A DNA stretch of 64,000 bases from Actinopolyspora biskrensis (GTDB lineage Bacteria; Actinomycetota; Actinomycetes; Mycobacteriales; Pseudonocardiaceae), in NCBI RefSeq assembly GCF_013408175.1, contig NZ_JACBYW010000008.1:62001-126000 (forward strand), read 5' to 3'. Shown piece after piece: positions 25,246-33,268 of this stretch. The notes under the pieces were generated by a model. It ran no database searches and was not told the DNA's origin. It saw nothing but the letters and a program-made list of their open reading frames with translations. Each line of letters starts with the position of its first letter. Position 1 is the stretch's first letter. A program made the position numbers and the translations under genes.

Positions 25246-28053
25246 TCAGCCGTCGTAGGCAGCCCTTTCCACGGCGGAGAGGATCCGCTCCCGTTCGGTA
25301 GCGGTGAAGGTGCCCTCCCGGCGCCGGTGTTGCGAGATCCGGGCCACCCGGCTCGTGAGCTCGCCCTTGTTGTCGAACGGCGCTTTCGCCCAGACCTCGT
25401 CCAGGAAGGTGGTGCCGTCCGCGGTCCGGCGGTTCGGAACGCCCGAGTCGACCGAGTCGAACACGATTCGGGGCTCTTGCCTGCGGAAGTAGGCGTGGTA
25501 GGCGTCGGTGGTGCCTTCGAGGAACGGGACGAGCTCCACGTCACCGATCCGGAAGTGCAGCGGCTCGCCCGGTACGGGCTCCAGCGCCCTGGACAGGTCT
25601 CCGGACAGACGCGCCGTGCCGTGGACGGCGAGGGGGATGAAATCGGTGCGCTCGTCCCGGGCGACCAGGTTGACCGGGCCGTACATCAGGTTCTGCACCG
25701 TCGGGTCGTCCGGAGTGCGTTCGGCACGCAGCTGGAACGGCAGGTCGACGTCGACGGTGTCACCGGTGCTCCAGTTGCGTGAGAGGGTGACGTACTCGCC
25801 CGGCCGTGCGGAAACCCGCTGCCGGGTGCCGTTGACCCGCACCGAGAACCCGTTTCCGGCCCAGCGCGGCACGCGCAGCCGCAGTTCGAAGCTCGCCGAC
25901 CCGTTCACCCGCAGTCTGCTGTGCTCCTCGTACGGGAAAGCCGTCTCCTGTTCGAGGGTCACTCCTCTCGCCCGCCAGCGCAGTGTGGAGGGAAGGTAGA
26001 GGTTGACGTGGAGCGCGCTCTGGTCCTCGCTGACGAAATAGGCCGCGTCCTGGTACTTCGTCGCGTTCTCCAGTCCTGTCCCCTCGCAGCAGGTGGTTCC
26101 CTCCTTCGGGGTGAAGTCGCGGACCGCGCCGGGCTGCAGACCGATGAAGTAGGTGGTCAGTGGCTTGTCTTCATCGCTTTTGTCCTGTTTGGATCCCAGT
26201 ATCTGGTTGAGCAGGGTACGTTCGTAGTACTCGGCGTAGTCGGGGTCGCCCTCCCGCAGGAACAGCGAACGAGTCAGCTTGAGCATGTTGTGGGCGCAGC
26301 ACGTCTCGGCGGTTTCCGGCCCCAGCAGCTCGGCGACGGCCCCGGAACCGTGGAAGAACTCGCCCTCGCCGGTTCCCCCGATGCCGAACATCCTGGGCGG
26401 CACGACCATGCGCCAGAAGTTGTGCGCTGCCTGCCGGTACCGTTGTTCGCCCGTTCGCTCGTACAGCATCGACAGACCGGTGAAGATCGGAATGTGCTGA
26501 TTGGCGTGCTTGCCGTCGAGAACGTCCCGGTCCTGCGCGCAGGCGTCGATCAGCGAATCCAGATCGAAGTACCCGGCCAACCGCAAGTGCTCCGGTTCGC
26601 GGGTGTGCTCGTGCGTGCGCAGTACCGCCTCGACCACGCCGCCGTACTCGCCGCTGGAGAAAATGCTCCACATCCGCTGGAGGTCGGTGTCGCTCAGCTT
26701 GCTCAACCGGGAGTGCATCCAGTCGCACATGCCGGAAGCCAGCTCGAGGGCCCGCTGGTCGTTCGTGGTCTCGTAGGCGTCCAGCACCCCCTGCAGGATC
26801 TTGTGCGCGGTGTAGTAAGGCGCCCACACCCGGTGGTAGTCGCTGGTGGTCATCGACTCCAGGAGGATGAACTGGGTTTCCGGGTAAGCGGCGAGGAAGC
26901 CCGGATGGCTCGGTTCGCCCCAGCTCCGCGCGTACCTCGCGTGCCGTCCGCCCCCCGAGCCGTCGTGCAGGACGGTGCCGTCCTGTTCGGCGCAGGCGTA
27001 GGAGAACCGGTCACCCGCCCCGACGGCGGTGTCGGCGGCTCTGGCGTGTTGCAGACGTTCGATCTGCTCACTCGTGAGAGCGGTCGACCACAGGTTGACG
27101 TCGTCGTATCCGCCGGCGTACACGGGGTCGTCGTAGTGCGACCGGCCGAGCCAGCAGTGGGCGAGCGTTCCGAGCTCGGCCGGAGTCAGCGACATCAGCG
27201 CGTTCCGGCCGACCCGTCGGCCGTTGACGTACAACGCTCCGGAGTTCTCCGCCAGGGTGACCGCGACGTGGCTCCACTCGTCGACCGGCAGTGGTTCCGA
27301 ACCGACGATCCGCTCCTCGGACTCGCCTCCCGTGCGGGTGATCGCGAACCGTGGAAGCCCGTCCCCGCCGTAGGGGGTCAGGAACATGTTCGTCTCGGTG
27401 TCGTTGCCGAAGTCGAAGATCCTGGTCCACGGTTCGGCGACGGCAGGTCTGATCCAGGCCGCGAACGTCGTGCTCGACAGACCGTTGACCGCCTCCGCCG
27501 GTGCGTCGAAGTAGAGACAGGAACCGCGTCGCACGGCGACGGCGGTGTCGAAACGGCCCGTTGTGCCACGTATGGCCGGCTTCCGGTTCAGTGCCTCGCG
27601 GCACTCGTGCAGCGCGGCGATCATCGTGCGGAGTTTGCGGTCGAACACCTCCTCACCGGTGCTCGCGTGGGCCTGGGACAGCATCGTCATGAAGTGGCCG
27701 GTGAAGTGCCCCCGGAGATTGCCGTTGGCCTCACCGTCCAGGTTTTCCCAGCCGTCGGGGGCTTCCACCCCGTGGGTGGGCAGGTCCGCGTTCGCGCGGA
27801 AGACCTGCAGCAGCCGGTTCTCGTCGTAGCCGCGGGCGAAGCTCAGCATCCGAGCTCGTTTGTCGGCCAGGACGCCCCGGCCGAGCGTCACGTCGGACAG
27901 GGGGAAGCCCCGTAATCGCGTGGTGCCCGCGAGCTCGCCGGTCGTGGCGGGGGAGCCGGGTGCGGCCGCGGTGGTCGGTGAAGTCAGGAGCGGAAGGGAA
28001 GCGGTCGCCGCCCCGAGCCTGAGTGCGGTCCGGCGGTTGAAGTGATGTGCCAT
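25246..28053 (-). CDS. Tat-exported GH127/GH146-type beta-L-arabinofuranosidase with inserted LamG domain
   Basis: 935-residue exported enzyme releasing beta-L-arabinofuranose. A twin-arginine signal (FNRRTALRLGAATAS, cut near TAAA) is followed by the start of the alpha/alpha-barrel (SDVTLGRGVLADKRARML). A LamG/concanavalin-like jellyroll (about 165-370: FDAPAEAVNGLSSTTFAAWI, VDEWSHVAVTLAENSGALYV, VNLWSTALTSEQIERL) interrupts the barrel, which resumes at FILLESMTTSDYHRVWAPYY. The Glu in SSGEYGGVVEAV and the cysteines of ETCCAHNMLKL and GTTCCEGTGLENATKYQD match the Zn-Cys catalytic site of GH127. C-terminal beta-sandwich domains follow. A perfect LacI operator lies 52 nt upstream. Confidence 0.9.
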   Translation of the reverse strand: MAHHFNRRTALRLGAATASLPLLTSPTTAAAPGSPATTGELAGTTRLRGFPLSDVTLGRGVLADKRARMLSFARGYDENRLLQVFRANADLPTHGVEAPDGWENLDGEANGNLRGHFTGHFMTMLSQAHASTGEEVFDRKLRTMIAALHECREALNRKPAIRGTTGRFDTAVAVRRGSCLYFDAPAEAVNGLSSTTFAAWIRPAVAEPWTRIFDFGNDTETNMFLTPYGGDGLPRFAITRTGGESEERIVGSEPLPVDEWSHVAVTLAENSGALYVNGRRVGRNALMSLTPAELGTLAHCWLGRSHYDDPVYAGGYDDVNLWSTALTSEQIERLQHARAADTAVGAGDRFSYACAEQDGTVLHDGSGGGRHARYARSWGEPSHPGFLAAYPETQFILLESMTTSDYHRVWAPYYTAHKILQGVLDAYETTNDQRALELASGMCDWMHSRLSKLSDTDLQRMWSIFSSGEYGGVVEAVLRTHEHTREPEHLRLAGYFDLDSLIDACAQDRDVLDGKHANQHIPIFTGLSMLYERTGEQRYRQAAHNFWRMVVPPRMFGIGGTGEGEFFHGSGAVAELLGPETAETCCAHNMLKLTRSLFLREGDPDYAEYYERTLLNQILGSKQDKSDEDKPLTTYFIGLQPGAVRDFTPKEGTTCCEGTGLENATKYQDAAYFVSEDQSALHVNLYLPSTLRWRARGVTLEQETAFPYEEHSRLRVNGSASFELRLRVPRWAGNGFSVRVNGTRQRVSARPGEYVTLSRNWSTGDTVDVDLPFQLRAERTPDDPTVQNLMYGPVNLVARDERTDFIPLAVHGTARLSGDLSRALEPVPGEPLHFRIGDVELVPFLEGTTDAYHAYFRRQEPRIVFDSVDSGVPNRRTADGTTFLDEVWAKAPFDNKGELTSRVARISQHRRREGTFTATERERILSAVERAAYDG

Positions 28054-28104
28054 GGAGTTTCCTGCCCTCGCGGTAGGACTGATCGCGCACCGAGTCGCTG
28101 TGTT

Positions 28105-28118
28105 TGTGAGCGCTCACA
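28105..28118. promoter_or_regulatory. LacI-type operator upstream of GH127 gene
   Basis: TGTGAGCGCTCACA is a perfect 14-bp palindrome with the central CG typical of LacI/GalR operators. It is 52 nt upstream of the GH127 start and is shared in half with the GH43-like promoter. The LacI protein encoded next door is the likely ligand. Confidence 0.75.
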
Positions 28119-28343
28119 CAAGACGGGGAAGGATGTTAGCAGTGGGCGGAGTCACTTTCCACGGTTCAGGCAGGTTTCCGCCGTCTTCCATCCTGGCTCG
28201 CTCGGAGTGCCTCCTGTAGGGGCGGCCTGTTAACGCCCACATGATCGCTGTCGCAGGCGGTGGGCCGAGGAAACACGGCGGAAGGGGCGCTCCCTGCCGG
28301 GAAGGTGCCGATGGAAGCCTGCCGCCTGGCGCCGTGCGTGTGC

Positions 28344-29023
28344 TCAGAGCGCGTGGCCGCCGGCGACCTGTGGAGTACCTGCCCGGTGATCCAGCGCGCC
28401 TGGTGGGAGGCCAGGCAGACCACGGCGTCGGCGATGTCGTCCGGATCACCGACCCTGCCCATCGGCACGATCTCGGTCGCTTGAGCGATGCGGCCTTGGA
28501 GGTACCGTAACCGGTTTGACCGGGAAAAGCCCGGGCCGCGTCGGTCGTGATATTGACGACGGACAACGGGTCGTTCCCGCGGCGGAGACGGGCCGCCTCG
28601 GCGGTCAGGACCGCAGGAGCGATGGTGTTCACCCGGTAGTTCCGTTCCAACGAATCTGGGGTCAACGACTCGACGCCGTCCGGGTGCTCGCGGTGAGCAG
28701 CGTTGTTGACCAACACGTTGATCGAACCGGCCCGTTCGGCAACCGCTCGCACGAGCTGATACGTCTCGCCGGAGTCGGCCAGGTCGGCGTTGATGGTAAA
28801 GGACCCGTCGCCGAGCTCATCGGCGAGCTCGGCGGCGGCTGCGCTGGTATCGGGGGTGATGTGGGCCCAATCGACGTGGTCGGGTGCCGACGGATCCCGC
28901 ACGAGGTGATGAACCGCCACGCACGCGCCCTGTGCTGCGAAAGCACGGCTGATCGCCGCCCCTATACTCCCGGCCCCTCCGGTGACCCAGGACAGTTTGG
29001 TCGGCAAGGCCGGGGTCGATCAT
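28344..29023 (-). pseudogene. SDR-family oxidoreductase (pteridine reductase-like), decayed
   Basis: Remnant of a short-chain dehydrogenase. ATG 29023 with AAAGGA upstream begins MIDPGLADQTVL; one extra G then shifts the frame into TGGAGSIGAAISRAFAAQG (NAD-binding motif). NVLVNNAAHREHPDGVE, the Ser region SVVNITTD and the catalytic YGTSK are readable. After YGTSKAASLK about 40-50 residues normally present are missing, and the sequence jumps, in another frame, to EIVPMGRVGDPDDIADAVVCLAS and ARWITGQVLH. Two extra bases after QVLH break the usual VAGGHAL ending, which is still legible to the TGA at 28344. At least four lesions make it non-functional. Confidence 0.85.
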
Positions 29024-29159
29024 CCTGTCGTCCTTTCCCGTCGGGGACGGTGCCAGTGGATCACGCCGCCGATGCAGTGCGGCACGGGGCAGACACACGC
29101 GAGCGTGTCTTGACAGGATGGATACTGATCACCTTTCAGATCTATAGGAAGGCGTACTC

Positions 29160-29966
29160 GTGGGCCAGTGGTTCGACAGCACCGTCGGTAGCGTGGATGA
29201 GACGACCCCGAACATCGCGCGCATGTACGACTACTTCCTCGGCGGGTCGGCGAACTTCGCCGTCGACCGCACGGCCGCCGAGGAGTTCCTGCGGGTGTAT
29301 CCGGGAAACACGGCGTGGGCACAGATCAACCGAGCGCTGTTGGGACGTGCCGTGCGCCATCTGTGTGCCCGGGGGATCGACCAGTTCCTCGACCTGGGGT
29401 CGGGAGTTCCCACGGTGGGCAACGTGCACGAGATCGCTCAGCGGGAGAACCCCGAAGCACGGGTGGCCTACGTCGACATCGAGCCCGTCGCGGTGCACCA
29501 CGCCCGGCACATACTGCAGGGAAACACGCAGGCGGCGGTCGTCCAGGCCGACATCCGTGAACCGGACGAGGTGTTGAACGCGCCGGAGGTGACCGAGCTG
29601 CTGGACTTCTCCAGGCCGGTGGGGGTCCTGGCCGTGGCGATCCTGGACATCCTCCACGTCGAGGACCCGCCGGGACTGGTGTCCGCGTATCGCGATGCGT
29701 GCGTTCCCGGAAGCGCCCTGGTGATCACCAACGGGGCGGAGCTGAGCATGACCCCCGAGGAACGAGAGGGGATCGACCAGGTCATGGGGCAGACCACCAC
29801 TCCGCACGTCACGTTCCGCAGCCCGGAAGAGGTGGCCGCGCTGTTCCCCGGCTACACCCTGCTGGAGCCCGGGGTGGTGCCCAGCGCGCAGTGGCGTCCC
29901 GACGAGCCGATCAGCGAGGAACAGGCCCTGCGTTCCAACGGTTACGCCGCTGTCGGCGTTCTGTAG
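29160..29966 (+). CDS. DUF574 SAM-dependent methyltransferase (Methyltransf_19)
   Basis: 268-residue member of an actinobacteria-specific methyltransferase family that is expanded in streptomycetes. Family hallmarks are TTPNIARMYDYFLGGSANFAVDR at the N-terminus, the SAM loop QFLDLGSGVPTVGNVHE near residue 78, VAYVDIEPVAVHHAR, and AVAILDILHVED. ALVITNGAELSM follows, and the C-terminus is LRSNGYAAVGVL. GTG at 29160 follows GGAAGG by 8 nt. Function is unknown; members often sit near DUF397/XRE regulators, which are absent here. Confidence 0.88.
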   Translation: MGQWFDSTVGSVDETTPNIARMYDYFLGGSANFAVDRTAAEEFLRVYPGNTAWAQINRALLGRAVRHLCARGIDQFLDLGSGVPTVGNVHEIAQRENPEARVAYVDIEPVAVHHARHILQGNTQAAVVQADIREPDEVLNAPEVTELLDFSRPVGVLAVAILDILHVEDPPGLVSAYRDACVPGSALVITNGAELSMTPEEREGIDQVMGQTTTPHVTFRSPEEVAALFPGYTLLEPGVVPSAQWRPDEPISEEQALRSNGYAAVGVL

Positions 29967-30129
29967 GGGCCGGGAAGAGGTCCGGACACAGTGGACCCGA
30001 TTTCCGGTCAGGTGTCGGCATCCGGACAGTGCCCCTTCACACTCGGTTCGTGCGTACGTACGTTGCCGGTTCTGTCCGCGCACTACGCTCGCCGATCACC
30101 AGCTACCTCACCGAGGTGAAGGGATTCGC

Positions 30130-30990
30130 ATGTACGGAACCGCAGCGCGAGGAACGACCGGGACCGACACCGCGTCGGAAACAACACGGGGGCGGCACTC
30201 GGCGTCCCCGGTTGTGAGACTTGGTGCGGGGCGACGACTCCCCAGAGTCCTGCTGGCCCTGAAGGCAGTGTTTCTGCTGTTGATCGCCTTTCCGGGGGCG
30301 GCCGTGGCCGAGACGGTCCCCCCGAAGATTCCGGCCGGCTCCGCACCGGAGGACGCGAAGTGGTTGCCCGCGTTCGACTACGACGGGGACGGTTGCTACC
30401 CCAGTGTGGCCATCGGCCGGAACGGAACGCTGAACCCGGGGTTGAACAACTCCGGGGCGCTCGACGGGCAGTGCCACGACCCGTCCGATCTCGACAACTC
30501 CAACGTCTACGCCCGCGCCAAGCGCAACAACGGTTGGCAGGCTTATCTCTACGACATGTACTTCCAGAAGGACCAGGCAGTGCCGGGCCTGGACGCCTTC
30601 GGGCACCGACACGACATCGAGCACGTCGTGGTGTGGGTCCACGACGGAAGCGCCAGGTACGTCTCCACCTCCGCCCACGGTGAGTACAACACCCACTCCA
30701 CCTCCGAGGTCGGTTGGCACGAGGGCACCCACGCGAAAGTCGTCTACCACAAGGACGGAGTCGGTACCCACGCCTTCCGGCTCGCGGGCAAGGACGAGCA
30801 GCCGGAGAACGACTGGGGAACCTGGCACTATCCCACGCTGGTGAGCTGGAACAACTTCCCCGGTGACACGAGGGCGAAGTTGACCGGAGCCGACTTCGGA
30901 AGCGCCAGCCTGGCCATCAAGAACGGCGCCTTCCAGGACAACCTCGACAAGGCGAAACCGGACGGGATCCCGTTCGACCCCTACGCGTGA
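30130..30990 (+). CDS. Secreted NPP1/Nep1-like protein
   Basis: 286-residue exported protein of the necrosis- and ethylene-inducing (NLP) family. A long n-region with RLPRVLLALKAVFLLLIAFPGAAVA forms the signal peptide (cut near residue 61). The conserved central heptapeptide GHRHDWE appears as GHRHDIE near residue 158, inside AFGHRHDIEHVVVWVHDG. Other family blocks are FDYDGDGCYPSVAIG, YLYDMYFQKDQ and WHYPTLVSWNNF. Two cysteines (CYPS, GQCHD) are placed as in type 1 NLPs. Cytolytic NLPs bind plant sphingolipids; the W-to-I change at the heptapeptide makes toxicity uncertain. ATG 30130 has GAAGGG upstream. Confidence 0.9.
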   Translation: MYGTAARGTTGTDTASETTRGRHSASPVVRLGAGRRLPRVLLALKAVFLLLIAFPGAAVAETVPPKIPAGSAPEDAKWLPAFDYDGDGCYPSVAIGRNGTLNPGLNNSGALDGQCHDPSDLDNSNVYARAKRNNGWQAYLYDMYFQKDQAVPGLDAFGHRHDIEHVVVWVHDGSARYVSTSAHGEYNTHSTSEVGWHEGTHAKVVYHKDGVGTHAFRLAGKDEQPENDWGTWHYPTLVSWNNFPGDTRAKLTGADFGSASLAIKNGAFQDNLDKAKPDGIPFDPYA

Positions 30991-31002
30991 TCCGAACACC
31001 GC

Positions 31003-31053
31003 CACGACGGAGCCGTTTCTCCGGGGAGGTTCCGGGAAGACGGCTCCGTCGTG
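31003..31053. terminator. Strong hairpin between convergent genes
   Basis: CACGACGGAGCCGT (31003-31016) and its exact complement ACGGCTCCGTCGTG (31040-31053) form a 14-bp stem with a 23-nt loop. It lies 12 nt after the NPP1 stop and before the convergent small gene, so it can act on both strands. Confidence 0.7.
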
Positions 31054-31093
31054 CGGCGCCCCGGAAAACGGTGACGGTGCTGACGCCTCGAGC

Positions 31094-31351
31094 TCAGCCA
31101 CGCTGGTCGTTCTCGAGAGCTTTCCGGATGTCGTTGAGCCAGCCGGTGAACTCGAGGGCGTTCAACCCGGCCGCCTGGCAGACCCGATCGGTGGCCTGCT
31201 CGAAGGTGTAGCCCACGGTCTCGAGGTGGTTTCGGTCGCGCAGCACCAGGGCGACCGCCAGCTGCTCGTCGATGGACCACTCGCCGGACGGGTGCTCCTG
31301 ATTGTGGTCCCGTGCCCATCGGCACCGTTCGGTGATCTCGTCGATGTGCAT
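31094..31351 (-). CDS. Small hypothetical helical protein
   Basis: 85-residue protein with no recognised family. It is acidic and helical (HIDEITERCRWARDHNQEH, WSIDEQLAVALVLRDRNHLE, TGWLNDIRKALENDQRG). ATG 31351 follows GGAGAACAACGGC; a GTG 7 codons upstream is an alternative. Coding is supported by the start context and by third-position GC, and by the downstream terminator hairpin shared with NPP1. Confidence 0.6.
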   Translation of the reverse strand: MHIDEITERCRWARDHNQEHPSGEWSIDEQLAVALVLRDRNHLETVGYTFEQATDRVCQAAGLNALEFTGWLNDIRKALENDQRG

Positions 31352-31811
31352 GCCGTTGTTCTCCGTTCCCACGCCGTTTCGTTCCTCGCGGACATGCTAG
31401 TGACGGTCACCGGCTGGTGGAGGAGCCGGGCGCACGAGACGCGAGTGAGCGATTCGAGGAATGAGGAGTTGATTCAGCACGTCCTGCCGACGTACGACGC
31501 GAAACGAATGCCGTCGGTGCTGCCCAGCTAGGTGACACCGGGACCGACGCACTTCGTGCAGTCGGACGCCCAGATGGTGTCCACGTTGCTAACCACCGAC
31601 GTTTTGTCGGAACAGTGGTTGTAGTAAGCGTCCTTTCTTTCCCGAAAGAATCACACATCCCCGTGCTCACGTGGGGTTGCAGCTCGGATGTGGACTATAC
31701 GACCTTCGGTGCGTCCGTTGCTGCGGAAGCTGTGCGAGGTCGTGGCCTTCGACGCCTCGCCGGAGGCCAGCGGGTGTTGGCCGCGCTGCGAGACCTGCCC
31801 CGACTGTGGGG
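31352..31811. other. Gene-free stretch leading into a transposase remnant
   Basis: 460 nt with lower coding character. Around 31600-31665 it is AT-richer (TTTGTCGGAACAGTGGTTGT, TCCTTTCTTTCC). No intact gene is visible. It may include eroded transposon sequence belonging to the Tn3 fragment that follows. Confidence 0.4.
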
Positions 31812-32057
31812 CGGGGGCGCAACAAGGTTGAGCGCAGCGAGATCGACGAAGGACTGCTGGTCGGCTCGTGGAAGCGCCTCGTGCTGGACGCCCCGCGGGA
31901 CTCGCTGCATGTGCTCGACGTCTTGTATGACCGCGACGGCGGCAGGCCGCCGGAGATGCTGGTCACCGACACCGCCTCGTATTCCGACATTGTCTTCGGT
32001 TTGTTGAGCTTGGCCGACTGGACCGAGCCGGGACACCGTGCGCTGACATCGCACTGA
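31812..32057 (+). pseudogene. Tn3-family transposase fragment (central catalytic region)
   Basis: The frame reads KVERSEIDEGLLVGSWKR, then APRDSLHVLDVLYDRDGG, PPEMLVTDTASYSDIVFGLL. This matches the Tn3 DDE-region block PGTLRDSIxVLDxLLEQ...EIMTDTxSYSDLVFGLF, with the catalytic Asp in VTDT. It ends at TGA 32057 after an unrelated tail (TEPGHRALTSH). Less than a tenth of a normal Tn3 transposase (about 980 residues) remains, and the usual flanking regions are absent. Confidence 0.8.
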
Positions 32058-32350
32058 CACGTGATCAATTCCCGATAGTAACGCTTCGTGGTGGCGAGAG
32101 GTGGTGAGAGTCGGGCGACACACCGAGCGTGCTGTTCCGTTCGGTCTGCGAGTGCTCGTGCCAGCACCCGGTTCATCCGGCCTGGTGCGGTGCCGCAGGC
32201 GCGGGCGGTTCGAAGCTCCTGCCGGATCCTCCAGCGGGAGTCAGTGAGGTGTAAGTGGCCTGTCAGCGGATCCCGATACGAAGTGAGGTCGAGTAGTCGT
32301 CACTCCGATGCGCCGCGCGCTCTGCGCCTCGGGACGGGAGGAATGCGCAC

Positions 32351-33187
32351 ATGGCTGACTGGAGCTGGAACCTCGACGCGGCCTCGTCCGAGCCTCTGCG
32401 GAGTTACGAGGACGTCCTGGTCAAACGAATATTCCATCCGTGGGCGTGTCATCTGCTGGGGGTGCTGCGCCCGGAACCGGGGTCTCGCGCGATTGACGTG
32501 GCGACCGGCCCCGGAACGGTCGCGCGAATGCTGGCGGCGTCCGTTGGTCCCCGCGGATCAGTGCTGGGAACCGACATCAGTCCGGGGATGCTCGATCTGG
32601 CCAGGGCGAAGCCCCCCGTGGACGGCGCCGCGATCGAATACGCCGAATGCGGAGCGGACTCCCTGCGAGCTCCGGACGCCGCGTACGACGTCGTCGTGTG
32701 CCAACACGGACTGCAGTTCTTCCCCGATCGCCGAGCTGCGCTGAGCGAACTGCACCGCGTCGCCGCCGACGGGGCGCGTCTCGCGATCTCTCTGTGGGCA
32801 GGCCTGGAATCCAACCCGATGTTTCGAGCGCTGCACGATGCCGTTTCCGCGGAGCTCGGAGAACAGCAGGCGCAGGACTTCCGACAACCGTGGAGCCTGC
32901 CCGCGGACGAGGTCGTGCAGCTTCTCCACGAAGTCGGATTCGTGGACGTGCGGCGCACCCCCGCAGCGCTACCAGTCCACGTTCCCGAAGGGGCCGAGGG
33001 GTTGAGCTGCGTCTACCGCCTGTCGGCGATCGCCGAGGAACTTGAACAGCTTCATCCGACCGCGCACGAGGCGCTCATGCAGAACTTGCGAACCCGCCTC
33101 GCTCCCCTGCTCCACGACGGAACGATCCACGCCGTGACCAGCGCGGAAGTGGTGACAGCGACCGCCACGTCGACACGGCCTGCCTAG
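32351..33187 (+). CDS. Class I SAM-dependent methyltransferase (UbiE/COQ5-like)
   Basis: 278-residue methyltransferase. Motif I is AIDVATGPGTVARMLAASVG (near residue 50), followed by VLGTDISPGMLDLARAK, the post-I acid in IEYAECGADSL, and DVVVCQHGLQFFPDRRAALS as motif II. A substrate domain follows (SLPADEVVQLLHEVGFVDVR). ATG 32351 follows GGGAGGAATG. The gene precedes the class V aminotransferase by 82 nt in the same direction and probably forms an operon with it. The pair is bracketed by Tn3 transposase fragments, which suggests transfer. Substrate unknown. Confidence 0.85.
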   Translation: MADWSWNLDAASSEPLRSYEDVLVKRIFHPWACHLLGVLRPEPGSRAIDVATGPGTVARMLAASVGPRGSVLGTDISPGMLDLARAKPPVDGAAIEYAECGADSLRAPDAAYDVVVCQHGLQFFPDRRAALSELHRVAADGARLAISLWAGLESNPMFRALHDAVSAELGEQQAQDFRQPWSLPADEVVQLLHEVGFVDVRRTPAALPVHVPEGAEGLSCVYRLSAIAEELEQLHPTAHEALMQNLRTRLAPLLHDGTIHAVTSAEVVTATATSTRPA

Positions 33188-33268
33188 CTCCCGAGGAGGT
33201 CCCGAGCGGCCTCCCGGTCGGGACCCGCGCCGTTGTCGTCGCCGAGCAGCAGAACCGGAGCATGACAC

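Noticed and set aside
25921-27915. 664-codon plus-strand open frame
   Set aside because: Antisense to the GH127 gene, whose motifs are clear.
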